From NCBI GenBank assembly GCA_025060415.1, contig JANXBT010000002.1:248001-312000 (forward strand): a stretch of 64,000 nt of DNA, in the 5' to 3' direction. The position numbers were made by a program, and so were the translations under genes. The notes beneath the pieces are model-generated. The model ran no database searches and was not told the DNA's origin. It saw only the letters and a program-made list of their open reading frames with translations. Positions 30,914 to 38,609 of this stretch are shown one piece after another. How positions within the stretch are numbered: the stretch's first letter is position 1; each line of letters opens with the position of its first letter. Origin of the DNA: Candidatus Bipolaricaulota bacterium (GTDB lineage: Bacteria > Bipolaricaulota > Bipolaricaulia > Bipolaricaulales > Bipolaricaulaceae).

Positions 30914-31339
30914 GTGCGGGTTCGCCGGGCCGGCCTCCGCGACCTCCCCGGGATCCACCGGGTGGAGCAGGCGAGCTTTCCCGATCCCTGGCCGCTCTTC
31001 GCCTTCCTCCCCTACCTCCTGGACCGGGAGGCCCTGGCCCTCGTGGCCGAGGAGGACGGGGTCCTCGGGTTCCTCCTGGCCCGGCGCGAGGGGGAGGAGG
31101 TGCACATCCACGACCTGGCCGTCGCGCCGGCGCACCGCCGCCGGGGGGTGGGCAGCGCCCTGCTGGGCGAGCTGTTCCGGGCGGCCCGGGGCGCCCGGCG
31201 GGTGCGGCTGGAGGTGCGGGCCTCCAACCGCACCGCCCAGGCCTTCTACAAAAAGCACGGCTTTCGGGAGGAGGCCGTCCTCCCCGGCTACTACGCGGAT
31301 GGGGAGGACGGCCTCCTCATGGTGCGCGACCTCCCGTAG
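30914..31339 (+). CDS. rimI: GNAT acetyltransferase, RimI-like
   Basis: Transfers acetyl from acetyl-CoA to a protein N-terminus (ribosomal S18 in E. coli) or another amine. 141 residues from GTG 30914: VRRAGLRDLPGIHRVEQASFPDPWP is the RimI opening; the acetyl-CoA loop is HRRRGVGSALL; RASNRTAQAFYKKHGFRE is the C-terminal motif with catalytic-type Glu/Tyr. The GTG is chosen because a TACAAT box lies 6 nt before it and it gives family-normal length; a much longer frame upstream is antisense to the TPR gene. Confidence 0.85.
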   Translation: MRVRRAGLRDLPGIHRVEQASFPDPWPLFAFLPYLLDREALALVAEEDGVLGFLLARREGEEVHIHDLAVAPAHRRRGVGSALLGELFRAARGARRVRLEVRASNRTAQAFYKKHGFREEAVLPGYYADGEDGLLMVRDLP

Positions 31340-31346
31340 GCCTCCC

Positions 31347-32522
31347 TCAAAGGAGGAGGAGGCCGGCGGCGAGCACCGCTCCCAGGGCCACGAGGCTGGG
31401 GGGCAAAAGACGCCGCCAGGTCCCCACGAAGCGGGCCCGCGCGTACTCCACGGACACCGCTAAACACGGATGCAGGGGCGAAAGGAGGTACCCAAGATAA
31501 CAAGCCTGGTAGATCACGGAGAACCGCAGGCCATCCAGGCTGTTTCCGCCCGCCAGGTACACGGGCAGCACCACGGACAGCGCCGCCTGCTGCCGCCCTG
31601 TGGCCAGGCCCATAAGGAGGCTGAGCCCAAGGATGAGGAGGGCCAAGGGGAAGGGGAGGGCGGCCATGGCCTGGGGAAGTCCCGAGGCTTGAAAAGCGCC
31701 CAGATACAGGAACACCCCCACCACGATGAGGGAAAAGCGCCAGGGCTGGGTTTTCCTGAGGAGCGTGGGGAGGGCGGGGAACCCTGGGCCCGCGGCCAGG
31801 GCCAGGAGGAGGGCGGCGGTGAGGCCGAACGCGGTGGCCACCTCCGGCGCCGGAAGCTTGGCCGTCCGCCGCAGCATTAGGTCCAAAAAAGGCGCCAAAA
31901 GGAGGACGGCCAGCCCCCACCCCAAGCGGCCACTCCCTCCCCCGCCCGCGCGCGGCTTTTCCCCGGAAAACGGAGCCAAAAGGAAGACCCCGCCCACAAG
32001 GAGCAGGAAGAAGGCCCAGGGCAGTTGCCAGAGGATGGCCGTCCAGAGGTCGAGGCCGGCGAGCTTGGCCCCGGTGATGAGGGCCGCAGAAAGCGGGTAG
32101 AACAGGAGGAGGATGTGGCGGAACCACACGTTGGCCGCGGCCCGCTCCTCCGGCTTCCCCCCGCCCAGCCCCTCCAGGATCGGCGCGGAGAAGAGCGCGC
32201 CCCCGGGGACGGGAAGGAGCCCAAACAAGGCGGGGGCCACCACGTAGGCCGTCCGCCGCCCGCCGGGGATACGGGCCACCAGCCCAGAAAGGAGGTCCCC
32301 CGCCTGGAGGGCCGCGCCGATGAGGGGGATGACCCCCGCGGCGTAGATCAGGGCCAGGACCCCGGGATCGGCCAGGGCCCGCGCGAAGACGGCGGGAAGG
32401 GCGGAGGGCGGGGAGGTCCAGAGGCCGAGGACCCCGGCGCCCAGGACCAGGGCCAGCCACAAGCTGCGCTGGGCCAGCGCGAGAAGAAGCCCAAGGGAAA
32501 CGGCGAAGGCGGCCCAAGCCAT
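31347..32522 (-). CDS. DUF401 family integral membrane protein
   Basis: 391 residues with about ten to eleven hydrophobic segments, matching the DUF401 permease-like family. Typical stretches are LFGLLPVPGGALFSAPILEGLG, FRHILLLFYPLSAALI and LLSPLHPCLAVSVEY near the C-terminus. The family resembles anion or gluconate-type transporters but has no proven substrate. The ATG at 32522 has no good Shine-Dalgarno; a TAAACT box lies 9 nt upstream. It stands alone between rimI (7 bp away, convergent) and the patatin operon. Confidence 0.85.
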   Translation of the reverse strand: MAWAAFAVSLGLLLALAQRSLWLALVLGAGVLGLWTSPPSALPAVFARALADPGVLALIYAAGVIPLIGAALQAGDLLSGLVARIPGGRRTAYVVAPALFGLLPVPGGALFSAPILEGLGGGKPEERAAANVWFRHILLLFYPLSAALITGAKLAGLDLWTAILWQLPWAFFLLLVGGVFLLAPFSGEKPRAGGGGSGRLGWGLAVLLLAPFLDLMLRRTAKLPAPEVATAFGLTAALLLALAAGPGFPALPTLLRKTQPWRFSLIVVGVFLYLGAFQASGLPQAMAALPFPLALLILGLSLLMGLATGRQQAALSVVLPVYLAGGNSLDGLRFSVIYQACYLGYLLSPLHPCLAVSVEYARARFVGTWRRLLPPSLVALGAVLAAGLLLL

Positions 32523-32558
32523 GGACGGCGAAGTTTACCCGCCCCGGCGCGCACGCCC

Positions 32559-33479
32559 TCAGCGCGCGGGGCTTTCCTGGCCAAGGAGGGCCAACAGGGC
32601 CGGCAGGGCCTCCTCCATGGCCTCCTCCCCGGCCCGGATGTTCTCCTTCGCCCGCAGGTAGCTCCGCTCCTCGCGGAAGCGGGGGCGCAGGTAGATGTCC
32701 GGCGGATCCCGGGCGAGCTTCAACCGGAGAACCTCCTGGACGAGGATGGCCGCGGACTGGTTTAGGACCTCGAAGATCCCGGGGAGGGGGCGGGGGGCGG
32801 GCCTTTCCCGGGCGTACTCGCCCAGAACCTCCGGGAGGTGCGCGGGGACCCAGGGCCGGTGGAGGAGGCCCTCGCGCAGGGCCTGGCTCAGGGGCGCCCA
32901 GGGCCGGCGGGCCCCGGGCGGGAGGGGGCGGGGCACGGGGTTCGTGTCCACCGCGATCACGACCTCCGCCCCCAGCTCCCGGCACACCCGCACGGGAAGG
33001 GGCTCCACCATCCCCCCGTCCACGAGGAGGCGCCCCTCCCAGCGCACGGGCTGAAACACGCCGGGGATGGCGGTGGAGGCGCAGATGGCCTCCACGAGGG
33101 GGCCGGAGCGGAGGACCACGGCCGCCCCGGTGTCCAGGTCCGTGGCCACCGCCGCAAACGGGATGGGCAGCTCCTCGATGCGCACGTCCCCCAGGATGGC
33201 CCGCAGGTACCGGCGCAGCCCGGCCCCGGAGCTGAGCCCCGTGCGGGGAAAGGTGGGGAGGAAGCTCTTGAGGAGCTTGGCCCGGCTGGCGGTGAGCCAC
33301 TCCGCCTCGATGCGGGCGAGGGGGACGCCGGCGGCGTAGGCCCCGCCCACCATGGCCCCGATGCTCGCCCCGGCGATGGCCGCAACCGGGATCCCTGCGC
33401 GCTCCAGGACCTTGAGGACGCCCACATGGGCCGCGCCCCGCGCCCCGCCCGCCCCCAAGGCCAACCCCACCCGCCTCAT
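32559..33479 (-). CDS. patatin-like phospholipase, RssA type
   Basis: 306-residue serine acyl hydrolase. GGARGAAHVGVL gives the oxyanion loop, GASIG holds the nucleophile Ser, and VDGGMVEPLP holds the catalytic Asp, so the Ser-Asp dyad is complete. No signal peptide; probably cytosolic and membrane-associated, releasing fatty acids from phospholipid. The start is ATG 33479 with GGGGGG upstream; the frame beyond it overlaps the LolA-like gene. Last gene of the operon TetR, 36650 gene, MMPL, LolA-like, patatin, which suggests a lipid-handling unit. Confidence 0.88.
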   Translation of the reverse strand: MRRVGLALGAGGARGAAHVGVLKVLERAGIPVAAIAGASIGAMVGGAYAAGVPLARIEAEWLTASRAKLLKSFLPTFPRTGLSSGAGLRRYLRAILGDVRIEELPIPFAAVATDLDTGAAVVLRSGPLVEAICASTAIPGVFQPVRWEGRLLVDGGMVEPLPVRVCRELGAEVVIAVDTNPVPRPLPPGARRPWAPLSQALREGLLHRPWVPAHLPEVLGEYARERPAPRPLPGIFEVLNQSAAILVQEVLRLKLARDPPDIYLRPRFREERSYLRAKENIRAGEEAMEEALPALLALLGQESPAR

Positions 33480-33498
33480 GGCCCCCCTTTCCCCGCGC

Positions 33499-34284
33499 CT
33501 ACAGGCGGAGCTTGGGGAGGTTGGCCGGCTCGAAGTGCGCGTCGGGGATGGCCTCCGCGCTGCGCTCGGCGATGCGCACCTCCGCCCAGGACCCCTTGAG
33601 GAGGTCCTCCACGCGCAGGAGGGCCGGCCGCGTCCCCACCGCATCCGTCACGAGCTCCGGCACGGTGAGCACGCGGGCCAGCTGCCCCTCCCGGTCGTAG
33701 AACTCCGCGCGCACCACAAGGTAGTGGTCCCGGTGCACCCACAGGACGATCCGGCTCCACTCCAGGCCCGCCGCGCGCGGGGAAAGGCTCAGCCTCCAGG
33801 TGGGATGGCCTGCGAGCTCCTCCGTGCCGGCGAGCACGGCCTGGTAGTCCGCGCGGTAGCTAAAGCCCTTGGCGATGTCCTCGTAGCTGATGCCGCTTCC
33901 CGCGATGAACTCGCCCTTACGCTCCCTCTCGCCCACAAGCTCCTTCACCAGGGCGAGCTCCGGCAGGTAGAGCCACATGCGGGTGGCGCCCTCCTTGGGC
34001 ACGTAGGCCAGAAAGAGCGTGCCCGCTACGTCCGCCGGGGCGGCGTATTGGAGGAGGAACTTCACGGTTCCGTCGGGATACTCCTTGGCCCACACGCGGA
34101 AGGCGTAGTCCACGAGGGGCTGCCCCTTCTCCTGGATCGCCACGGCGAGGGCGGCATAGAGGGACTCCCGTCCGGTGCCGAAGAAGCCCTGCTCCTCCAC
34201 GCGCCGGAGGATCTCGTCCGCGGTCTGGGCGAAGGCCCAGACCCCCAACAGGACGCAAAGCCCGCTAAGCACGAGGCGCTTCAT
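33499..34284 (-). CDS. outer membrane lipoprotein-sorting protein (LolA-like)
   Basis: 261 residues, signal peptide (about 1-19). LolA/LppX-like half-barrel family (COG2834 type): TADEILRRVEE opening, then FLLQYAAPADVAGTLFLAYVP and MWLYLPELALVKELVGERERKGEFIAGSGISYEDI, the latter being characteristic. Such proteins are usually coded beside MMPL exporters and may carry lipids or lipoproteins in the periplasm. It overlaps the MMPL gene by 20 bp. Confidence 0.88.
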   Translation of the reverse strand: MKRLVLSGLCVLLGVWAFAQTADEILRRVEEQGFFGTGRESLYAALAVAIQEKGQPLVDYAFRVWAKEYPDGTVKFLLQYAAPADVAGTLFLAYVPKEGATRMWLYLPELALVKELVGERERKGEFIAGSGISYEDIAKGFSYRADYQAVLAGTEELAGHPTWRLSLSPRAAGLEWSRIVLWVHRDHYLVVRAEFYDREGQLARVLTVPELVTDAVGTRPALLRVEDLLKGSWAEVRIAERSAEAIPDAHFEPANLPKLRL

Positions 34285-36649
34285 CCTTCCCCTCCTTTTT
34301 GGGGGACGGGTTGGGGTCGGCGCCCAGGAGCCCGACCCGTGCCCAAAGGCCGCGCAGGCGCGGCCACGGCTGATACGCCCCTTCCGGCACCCACGCCAGG
34401 ACGGCCGGCAACACCCAAAGCGCGCCCAGCATGCTCGTGACCATGGTGAGGGCGATGAGCCAGCCGAAGGTGTTGAGGGCCCCGAAGCGCGAAAGGAGCA
34501 TCACGAGGAACCCCAGGGCCAGGGTGAGGGCGTTGACCACGATGGCCCGGCCGGAGGTGCGGAAGGTCTCGGCCAGGGCCTCCTCGTGGGCGAGGCCCAG
34601 CCCGCGCGCGTTCCGGTAGCGGTTGAGGAAGTGCACAGCGTAGTCCACGCCGATCCCCACGGTGAGGCTGGCGATCATCACCGTGGCCATGTCCAAATAG
34701 GCCCCCGCGTAGCCCATGACCCCGAAGTTCCCGGCCACGGCCACCAAAAGCGGGATGAGGGCGAGGAGGCCGGCGCCCAAAGAGAGCAGGAGCACGGCCA
34801 CGATGAAGCCCACCGCGCCGAAGCTCGTGCCCAGGCTCGCCAGCTGGGAGGCGATGAGCTTTTTCGAGAGCTGGATGTACAGGGAGGGCGAGCCCGTGAC
34901 GTACCAATCCTTGACCGCGGCCGGCTTCTCCTGCGCCACGAACCCCTCCACCGCGCGGAGGAGGGCGTCGTAGCCGGAAAGGCCCACGGAGCGCACCCGG
35001 GCGGCGATGCGGCCCACGCGGAAATCGCGGGTGGCCAGGCCCTTGGTGACCTCGCCCCCGCCCATCTCGTAGAGGAGGAGGACCTGGGCCACGGCCCGCG
35101 ACGTCTCCGGAATGGCGTAGAAAGCGGGGTCGTCCCCGCGCAGGGTGAAGTAGGACTCCTTCACGAGATCCACCAGGGAGGAGGTGGCGCCCACGTCGGG
35201 CTGGGCCTCCAAGAAGCGCTGGAGCCGGTCCATGAAGCGCAGGACCTCCGGGTCCTTGAGGCCATCCCGCCGGCCTGTGTCCAGGACGATGGAGAGCTCC
35301 TGGCTTCCGCCGAAGCGCTCGTCCACCACCCTAAGGCCCTGGACCACGGGGGAGTCCTCCCGGAAGTAGCGGGTGACATCGGACTCCACGCGCAGCCGGG
35401 GAATACCCGCTCCAAGTCCTATCAGAACCAGGAGCACCCCCAGGAGGACCAGGCTGGGGCGACGGGCAAGGGCGCGCGCGAAAACCTGTGCGCTTTGCAT
35501 TTGGAGCTTGGTCGGCCGCACCTTGGGCACGGGGAAGACCAAAAGGAGGGCGGGGATCATGGCCATGGCCAGAAGGAAGCAGGCCATGACCCCGAACGCC
35601 GCGAAGAGGCCGAACTCCCGGGTGGGCACGAGGAAGGAGGAGAGGAGGGTGAGGAAGCCCGCGGCGGTGGTGACGGCCGCGCCCAGCACGGGCACGAACA
35701 TCTCCTGGATCGTGGCCTGGACCGCCGCCTTCTTGGCCTCGCCCCGGGCCACGCGCTGGAAATACTCGTTCACCACGTGGATCCCGTAGGCGGAGCCCAC
35801 GGCCACCAGCACCACCGGGAGGAACGTGGAGATCATGGTGAGCTTGTGGCCGGTGAGGCCCACCAGGCCCATGGTCCAGACGAGGCCCACCCCCACCACC
35901 CCCAGGGGCAGGACCACGCCCCACGCGTGGCGAAAGCTCACAAGGAGGACGAGCACGACCACCCCCACCACCACGGGGAGGAGGAACGCCAGGTCCTGGC
36001 GCATGTAGCGGTTCACGTACACGAGGAACGCGGCGTTCCCGGAGAGGTGGAACTCCTCGGGGCCCGCGTACTGGGCGGCGAGCGCCTCCAGCCGGGCGAG
36101 GATTTGGGCCTGGATGTCCTCCCGCACCTCCACGGCCGGGGAGAGGCGCAAGATGGCGAGGGCGCCGCGGCCATCGGCTAAAACCAAGTTGTCCCGCACG
36201 GTCCGCTCGGCCAGGGCCTTGCGCCGGAAGAGCTCCACCTCCTCCACGGTCGCCGGCGGCCCGGGGAGGATGGGGCGCACCACCAGCGCGGCCTCCGTCC
36301 CCTCCACGACCTTCACGTTGGCCGGGGTGAGGACCTCCTCCACCAGGCCCTCCTCCTTGAGCTTCTCCAGCTCGGCGGTGAGGGCGTAAAGCTTTTGGAG
36401 CGAGGGGAGGTCGAAGAGGGTCCCGCCCTCCTCGGCCACGATGGCGAGGAGGAATAGGGACTGGCCGCCGAAGAGGTCCCGGGTGCGCTTGTACTGGGCC
36501 ACGATGGGGTCGTCCTCAGGGAGCATCTTGGAGTAGTCGGCCTGGAAGCCGATGCGGGGGAGGAAGGCCGCGAAGGCCAGGGTCACCAGGCCGACGGCGG
36601 CCAGGACCAGGAAGGGGTGGTCCGTAACCCAACGGGCGAGGCGGCGCAT
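34265..36649 (-). CDS. RND-superfamily MMPL-type exporter
   Basis: 794 residues with two repeats of one helix, a periplasmic domain and five more helices (12 segments in total). Signature regions: FLPRIGFQADYSKMLPEDDP after helix 1, FLPVVLVAVGSAYGIHVVNEYFQR in the first membrane block and IASLTVGIGVDYAVHFLNRYR in the second, the latter with the Asp used for proton coupling in MMPL/HpnN-type pumps. Substrate is probably a lipid or hydrophobic molecule, supported by the LolA-like partner downstream. It follows the 36650 gene with no gap. Confidence 0.9.
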   Translation of the reverse strand: MRRLARWVTDHPFLVLAAVGLVTLAFAAFLPRIGFQADYSKMLPEDDPIVAQYKRTRDLFGGQSLFLLAIVAEEGGTLFDLPSLQKLYALTAELEKLKEEGLVEEVLTPANVKVVEGTEAALVVRPILPGPPATVEEVELFRRKALAERTVRDNLVLADGRGALAILRLSPAVEVREDIQAQILARLEALAAQYAGPEEFHLSGNAAFLVYVNRYMRQDLAFLLPVVVGVVVLVLLVSFRHAWGVVLPLGVVGVGLVWTMGLVGLTGHKLTMISTFLPVVLVAVGSAYGIHVVNEYFQRVARGEAKKAAVQATIQEMFVPVLGAAVTTAAGFLTLLSSFLVPTREFGLFAAFGVMACFLLAMAMIPALLLVFPVPKVRPTKLQMQSAQVFARALARRPSLVLLGVLLVLIGLGAGIPRLRVESDVTRYFREDSPVVQGLRVVDERFGGSQELSIVLDTGRRDGLKDPEVLRFMDRLQRFLEAQPDVGATSSLVDLVKESYFTLRGDDPAFYAIPETSRAVAQVLLLYEMGGGEVTKGLATRDFRVGRIAARVRSVGLSGYDALLRAVEGFVAQEKPAAVKDWYVTGSPSLYIQLSKKLIASQLASLGTSFGAVGFIVAVLLLSLGAGLLALIPLLVAVAGNFGVMGYAGAYLDMATVMIASLTVGIGVDYAVHFLNRYRNARGLGLAHEEALAETFRTSGRAIVVNALTLALGFLVMLLSRFGALNTFGWLIALTMVTSMLGALWVLPAVLAWVPEGAYQPWPRLRGLWARVGLLGADPNPSPKKEGKDEAPRA

Positions 36650-37081
36650 CTACCTCCCTCCCAGGTATCCGCGGGACGCGAAGTAGAGGGTCAAAAGGAG
36701 GGGGTAGAGGTCCTCCGCGGGGCCCCGCACCTCCCGCCAGGGGGCGAAGGCCTGGGCCAGGGCGTGCCGCAGGGCCGCCAGGGCCTCCCGGAGCTCGGGG
36801 GGAAGGAGGGCCTCCGGCCACGGCGCGCTGAACCACAGGTAGGGCCCTTGGGCGGGGAGGTACACCACGGCGTGGAAGGGCGCGCCGGTCCAGGGCGCGG
36901 TGGGGAAGGCGGGGAGGGCCTGGAAGGCGAAGGCGCCCGTGGCCCGGAGGGCCCGCACCACCCCCAAAAGCCGCAGGGACTCCTCCAGGGTTTGGGTTTC
37001 GTCCACCAGGAGCACCCGCACCTGGGCCAGCCCGGGGAGGGCCAGGGCCAAGAGGGCCGCCAGGACGGCGCTTTTCCGCAT
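36650..37081 (-). CDS. small secreted protein of unknown function in the MMPL operon
   Basis: 143 residues with a signal peptide (MRKSAVLAALLALALPGLAQ). The mature part is alpha/beta (VRVLLVDETQTLEESLRLLGVVRALRATG, then FHAVVYLPAQGPYLWFSAPW). I do not recognise a family. AAAGGAGG with 6-nt spacing supports ATG 37081. The stop touches the MMPL start (TAGATG), so it is coupled to the exporter; an accessory periplasmic role is likely. Confidence 0.7.
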   Translation of the reverse strand: MRKSAVLAALLALALPGLAQVRVLLVDETQTLEESLRLLGVVRALRATGAFAFQALPAFPTAPWTGAPFHAVVYLPAQGPYLWFSAPWPEALLPPELREALAALRHALAQAFAPWREVRGPAEDLYPLLLTLYFASRGYLGGR

Positions 37082-37094
37082 AGGGGCCTCCTTT

Positions 37095-37676
37095 TTAGGG
37101 GCGCAGGGCGTGCCAGGCGAACTCCGCCAGCTCTTGGGCCCCGCGCACGCGGAACTCCGCGGCGAGGGGGTCCTGGCCGGCGGCGCGCAGGGTCACCGCG
37201 CCCGCCATGCCCAGGAGGGCGTAGGCCGCAAGGAGGGGGTGCACGGGGCGGATGGCCCCGGCGGCCTGCGCCTCCTCGAGGATGGCGGCGATGGCCCGGG
37301 CGTACTCTTCCACCAGCCCGCTCAGCTTCCGCCAGAGGGCGGGGTCCTCGGGCGCCCAGACCCGGCTCAACAGCTGGGCCACCTCGGGGTCCTCGGCGAA
37401 GCCGGCGAAGTAGGAGGTGAGCACCTGGCGGAGGATCTCGGGGGCGGGCAGGCCCTGGCGCAGGAGCTCCCGGGCCTGGGCGAGGCGCTCCTCGAAGGCC
37501 CGCCGGACCACGGCCAAGAAGAGCTCGTCCTTGGAGCGGAAGTAGTGGTAGAGGGCGCCGATGGAGACTTGGGCGAGCTTGGCGATGTCGCGCATGCCGG
37601 TGGCGTGGAAGCCTTGGCGGGCGAAGAGCTTGCGCCCGGCCTCCACGATCCTTTCCACGGCGAGGGGGCCGTCCAT
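37095..37676 (-). CDS. TetR-family regulator
   Basis: 193 residues. The N-terminal helix-turn-helix is clear: ILAA-type helix (RIVEAGRKLFARQGFHATGMRDIAKLAQVSIGALYHYFRSKDELF), followed by an all-helical ligand-binding domain. Start ATG 37676 is supported by the promoter and palindromic operator right before it. First gene of the exporter operon, so it probably represses its own operon and responds to a lipid or hydrophobic ligand. Confidence 0.9.
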   Translation of the reverse strand: MDGPLAVERIVEAGRKLFARQGFHATGMRDIAKLAQVSIGALYHYFRSKDELFLAVVRRAFEERLAQARELLRQGLPAPEILRQVLTSYFAGFAEDPEVAQLLSRVWAPEDPALWRKLSGLVEEYARAIAAILEEAQAAGAIRPVHPLLAAYALLGMAGAVTLRAAGQDPLAAEFRVRGAQELAEFAWHALRP

Positions 37677-37678
37677 AT

Positions 37679-37720
37679 CGAACGTTCGTTCTATTGTCCG
37701 GGAACCCGCCCCGCCGTCAA
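37679..37720 (-). promoter_or_regulatory. promoter and autoregulatory operator of the TetR operon
   Basis: Minus strand TTGACG (37715-37720), 16-bp spacer, GACAAT (37693-37698). Just downstream is the palindrome CGAACGTTCG (37679-37688), 2 bp before the ATG, where TetR binding would block initiation. The -35 box lies inside the end of the preceding gene. Confidence 0.65.
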
Positions 37721-38076
37721 GGGCCCACCTCCGCCCCGCAGGCCCCGCACCGCCAAACCACCGCCCCCGTAAGCAGGCTCCAGCGCACCGGAAGGACCCC
37801 GCCCTCCCGGCAGCGGGGGCAGCGCAGAAGCTCCGTCTCCGCCCGAACCGGGCCCTCCACCGCCACCCCAAACCGGGCCGGAAGGGTCAAGGGAAGCGCC
37901 ACCACGCGCACCTCCAGGGGCGCGGTCAGGGCCAACGGGTGGGCGACCTCCACGCGCACGGGGCTCTCCAGCTGCAGGGGGAGGCCGCGGTGCAGGGCCT
38001 GCCAGCCCAGCCAGAACAGGGCCCCCAACGCTAAGACCAACGCCCAGATCCCCGCCACGAGGAACCCGCGGTACAC
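37717..38076 (-). CDS. membrane-anchored protein with a zinc-ribbon C-terminus
   Basis: 119 residues from GTG 38076 (GGAGGT 7 nt upstream). One N-terminal membrane helix (FLVAGIWALVLALGALFWLGW), a beta-rich middle, and two Cys-x-x-Cys pairs (CPRC and CGAC, about 20 residues apart) forming a probable zinc ribbon. No family recognised. It ends inside the TetR promoter region and could be weakly cotranscribed with it. Confidence 0.6.
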   Translation of the reverse strand: MYRGFLVAGIWALVLALGALFWLGWQALHRGLPLQLESPVRVEVAHPLALTAPLEVRVVALPLTLPARFGVAVEGPVRAETELLRCPRCREGGVLPVRWSLLTGAVVWRCGACGAEVGP

Positions 38077-38117
38077 GGGACCACCTCCGGGCGGAGGGTA
38101 GCCCGAAAAAGAAAAGC

Positions 38118-38191
38118 GCGCCCGGGAGGACTCGAACCCCCAACCCTCGGCTCCGAAGGCCGATGCTCTGATCCTATTGAGCTACGGGCGC
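38118..38191 (-). tRNA. tRNA-Arg (anticodon TCG)
   Basis: 74 nt on the minus strand. Acceptor GCGCCCG pairs with CGGGCGC; anticodon loop CTTCGGA gives TCG; T-arm GGTTCGAGTCC. CCA is not encoded. The T-rich tract after the 3' end (GCTTTTCTTTTT) probably terminates the five-gene tRNA transcript. Confidence 0.93.
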
Positions 38192-38280
38192 GGTGAGGCG
38201 GGCCGCTGGCGCATCTTCAGCCCGTACGGATCTGTCCTTCAGAACCACGGCCGCGTCCAACCGCCAGCGAACCCCCCTGG

Positions 38281-38354
38281 GAGGAGCGACGGGACTTGAA
38301 CCCGCGACCCCCGCGTCCACAGCGCGGTGCTCTGCCAGGCTGAGCTACGCTCCC
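38281..38354 (-). tRNA. tRNA-His (anticodon GTG)
   Basis: Minus strand. Acceptor GGGAGCG pairs with CGCTCCT; the anticodon loop CTGTGGA gives GTG. The preceding base 38355 is G and the discriminator is C, so the G-1:C73 identity pair of tRNA-His is present. CCA not encoded. The 89-bp gap to tRNA-Arg holds only a possible long-range CGCTGGCG/CGCCAGCG stem. Confidence 0.93.
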
Positions 38355-38359
38355 CTGGC

Positions 38360-38434
38360 GCGCCCGGGAGGACTCGAACCCCCGACCTGCGGCTTAGAAG
38401 GCCGCTGCTCTCGTTCCTTCTGAGCTACGGGCGC
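38360..38434 (-). tRNA. tRNA-Arg (anticodon TCT)
   Basis: Minus strand. Acceptor GCGCCCG/CGGGCGC identical to that of tRNA-Arg(TCG); anticodon loop CTTCTAA gives TCT for AGA/AGG. T-arm GGTTCGAGTCC. CCA not encoded. Confidence 0.93.
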
Positions 38435-38438
38435 CCGG

Positions 38439-38509
38439 AGCGGGTAACGGGAATCGAACCCGTGCCACTGGCTTGGAAGGCCAGCGCTCTACCACTGAGC
38501 TATACCCGC
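38439..38509 (-). tRNA. tRNA-Gly (anticodon TCC)
   Basis: 71 nt, minus strand. Acceptor GCGGGTA/TACCCGC, anticodon loop CTTCCAA (TCC), T-arm GGTTCGATTCC. CCA not encoded. Confidence 0.94.
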
Positions 38510-38512
38510 CTG

Positions 38513-38590
38513 TGGTCGGAGAGGCCGGATTCGAACCGGCGACCTCATGGTCCCGAACCATGCGCGCTAACCAGGCTGCGCTACTCTCCG
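38513..38590 (-). tRNA. tRNA-Pro (anticodon CGG), first gene of the tRNA cluster
   Basis: Minus strand. Acceptor CGGAGAG/CTCTCCG, anticodon loop TTCGGGA (CGG), discriminator A and an encoded CCA (38513-38515). TAAAAT at 38597-38602, inside the end of degP, is a candidate -10 for the cluster. The other four tRNAs of this cluster lack encoded CCA. Confidence 0.93.
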
Positions 38591-38609
38591 ACCCGCCCTA
38601 TTTTACCCC

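Noticed and set aside
38192-38280. A sixth tRNA between tRNA-Arg(TCG) and tRNA-His
   Set aside because: No T-arm or anticodon arm can be drawn; only a long-range stem is seen.
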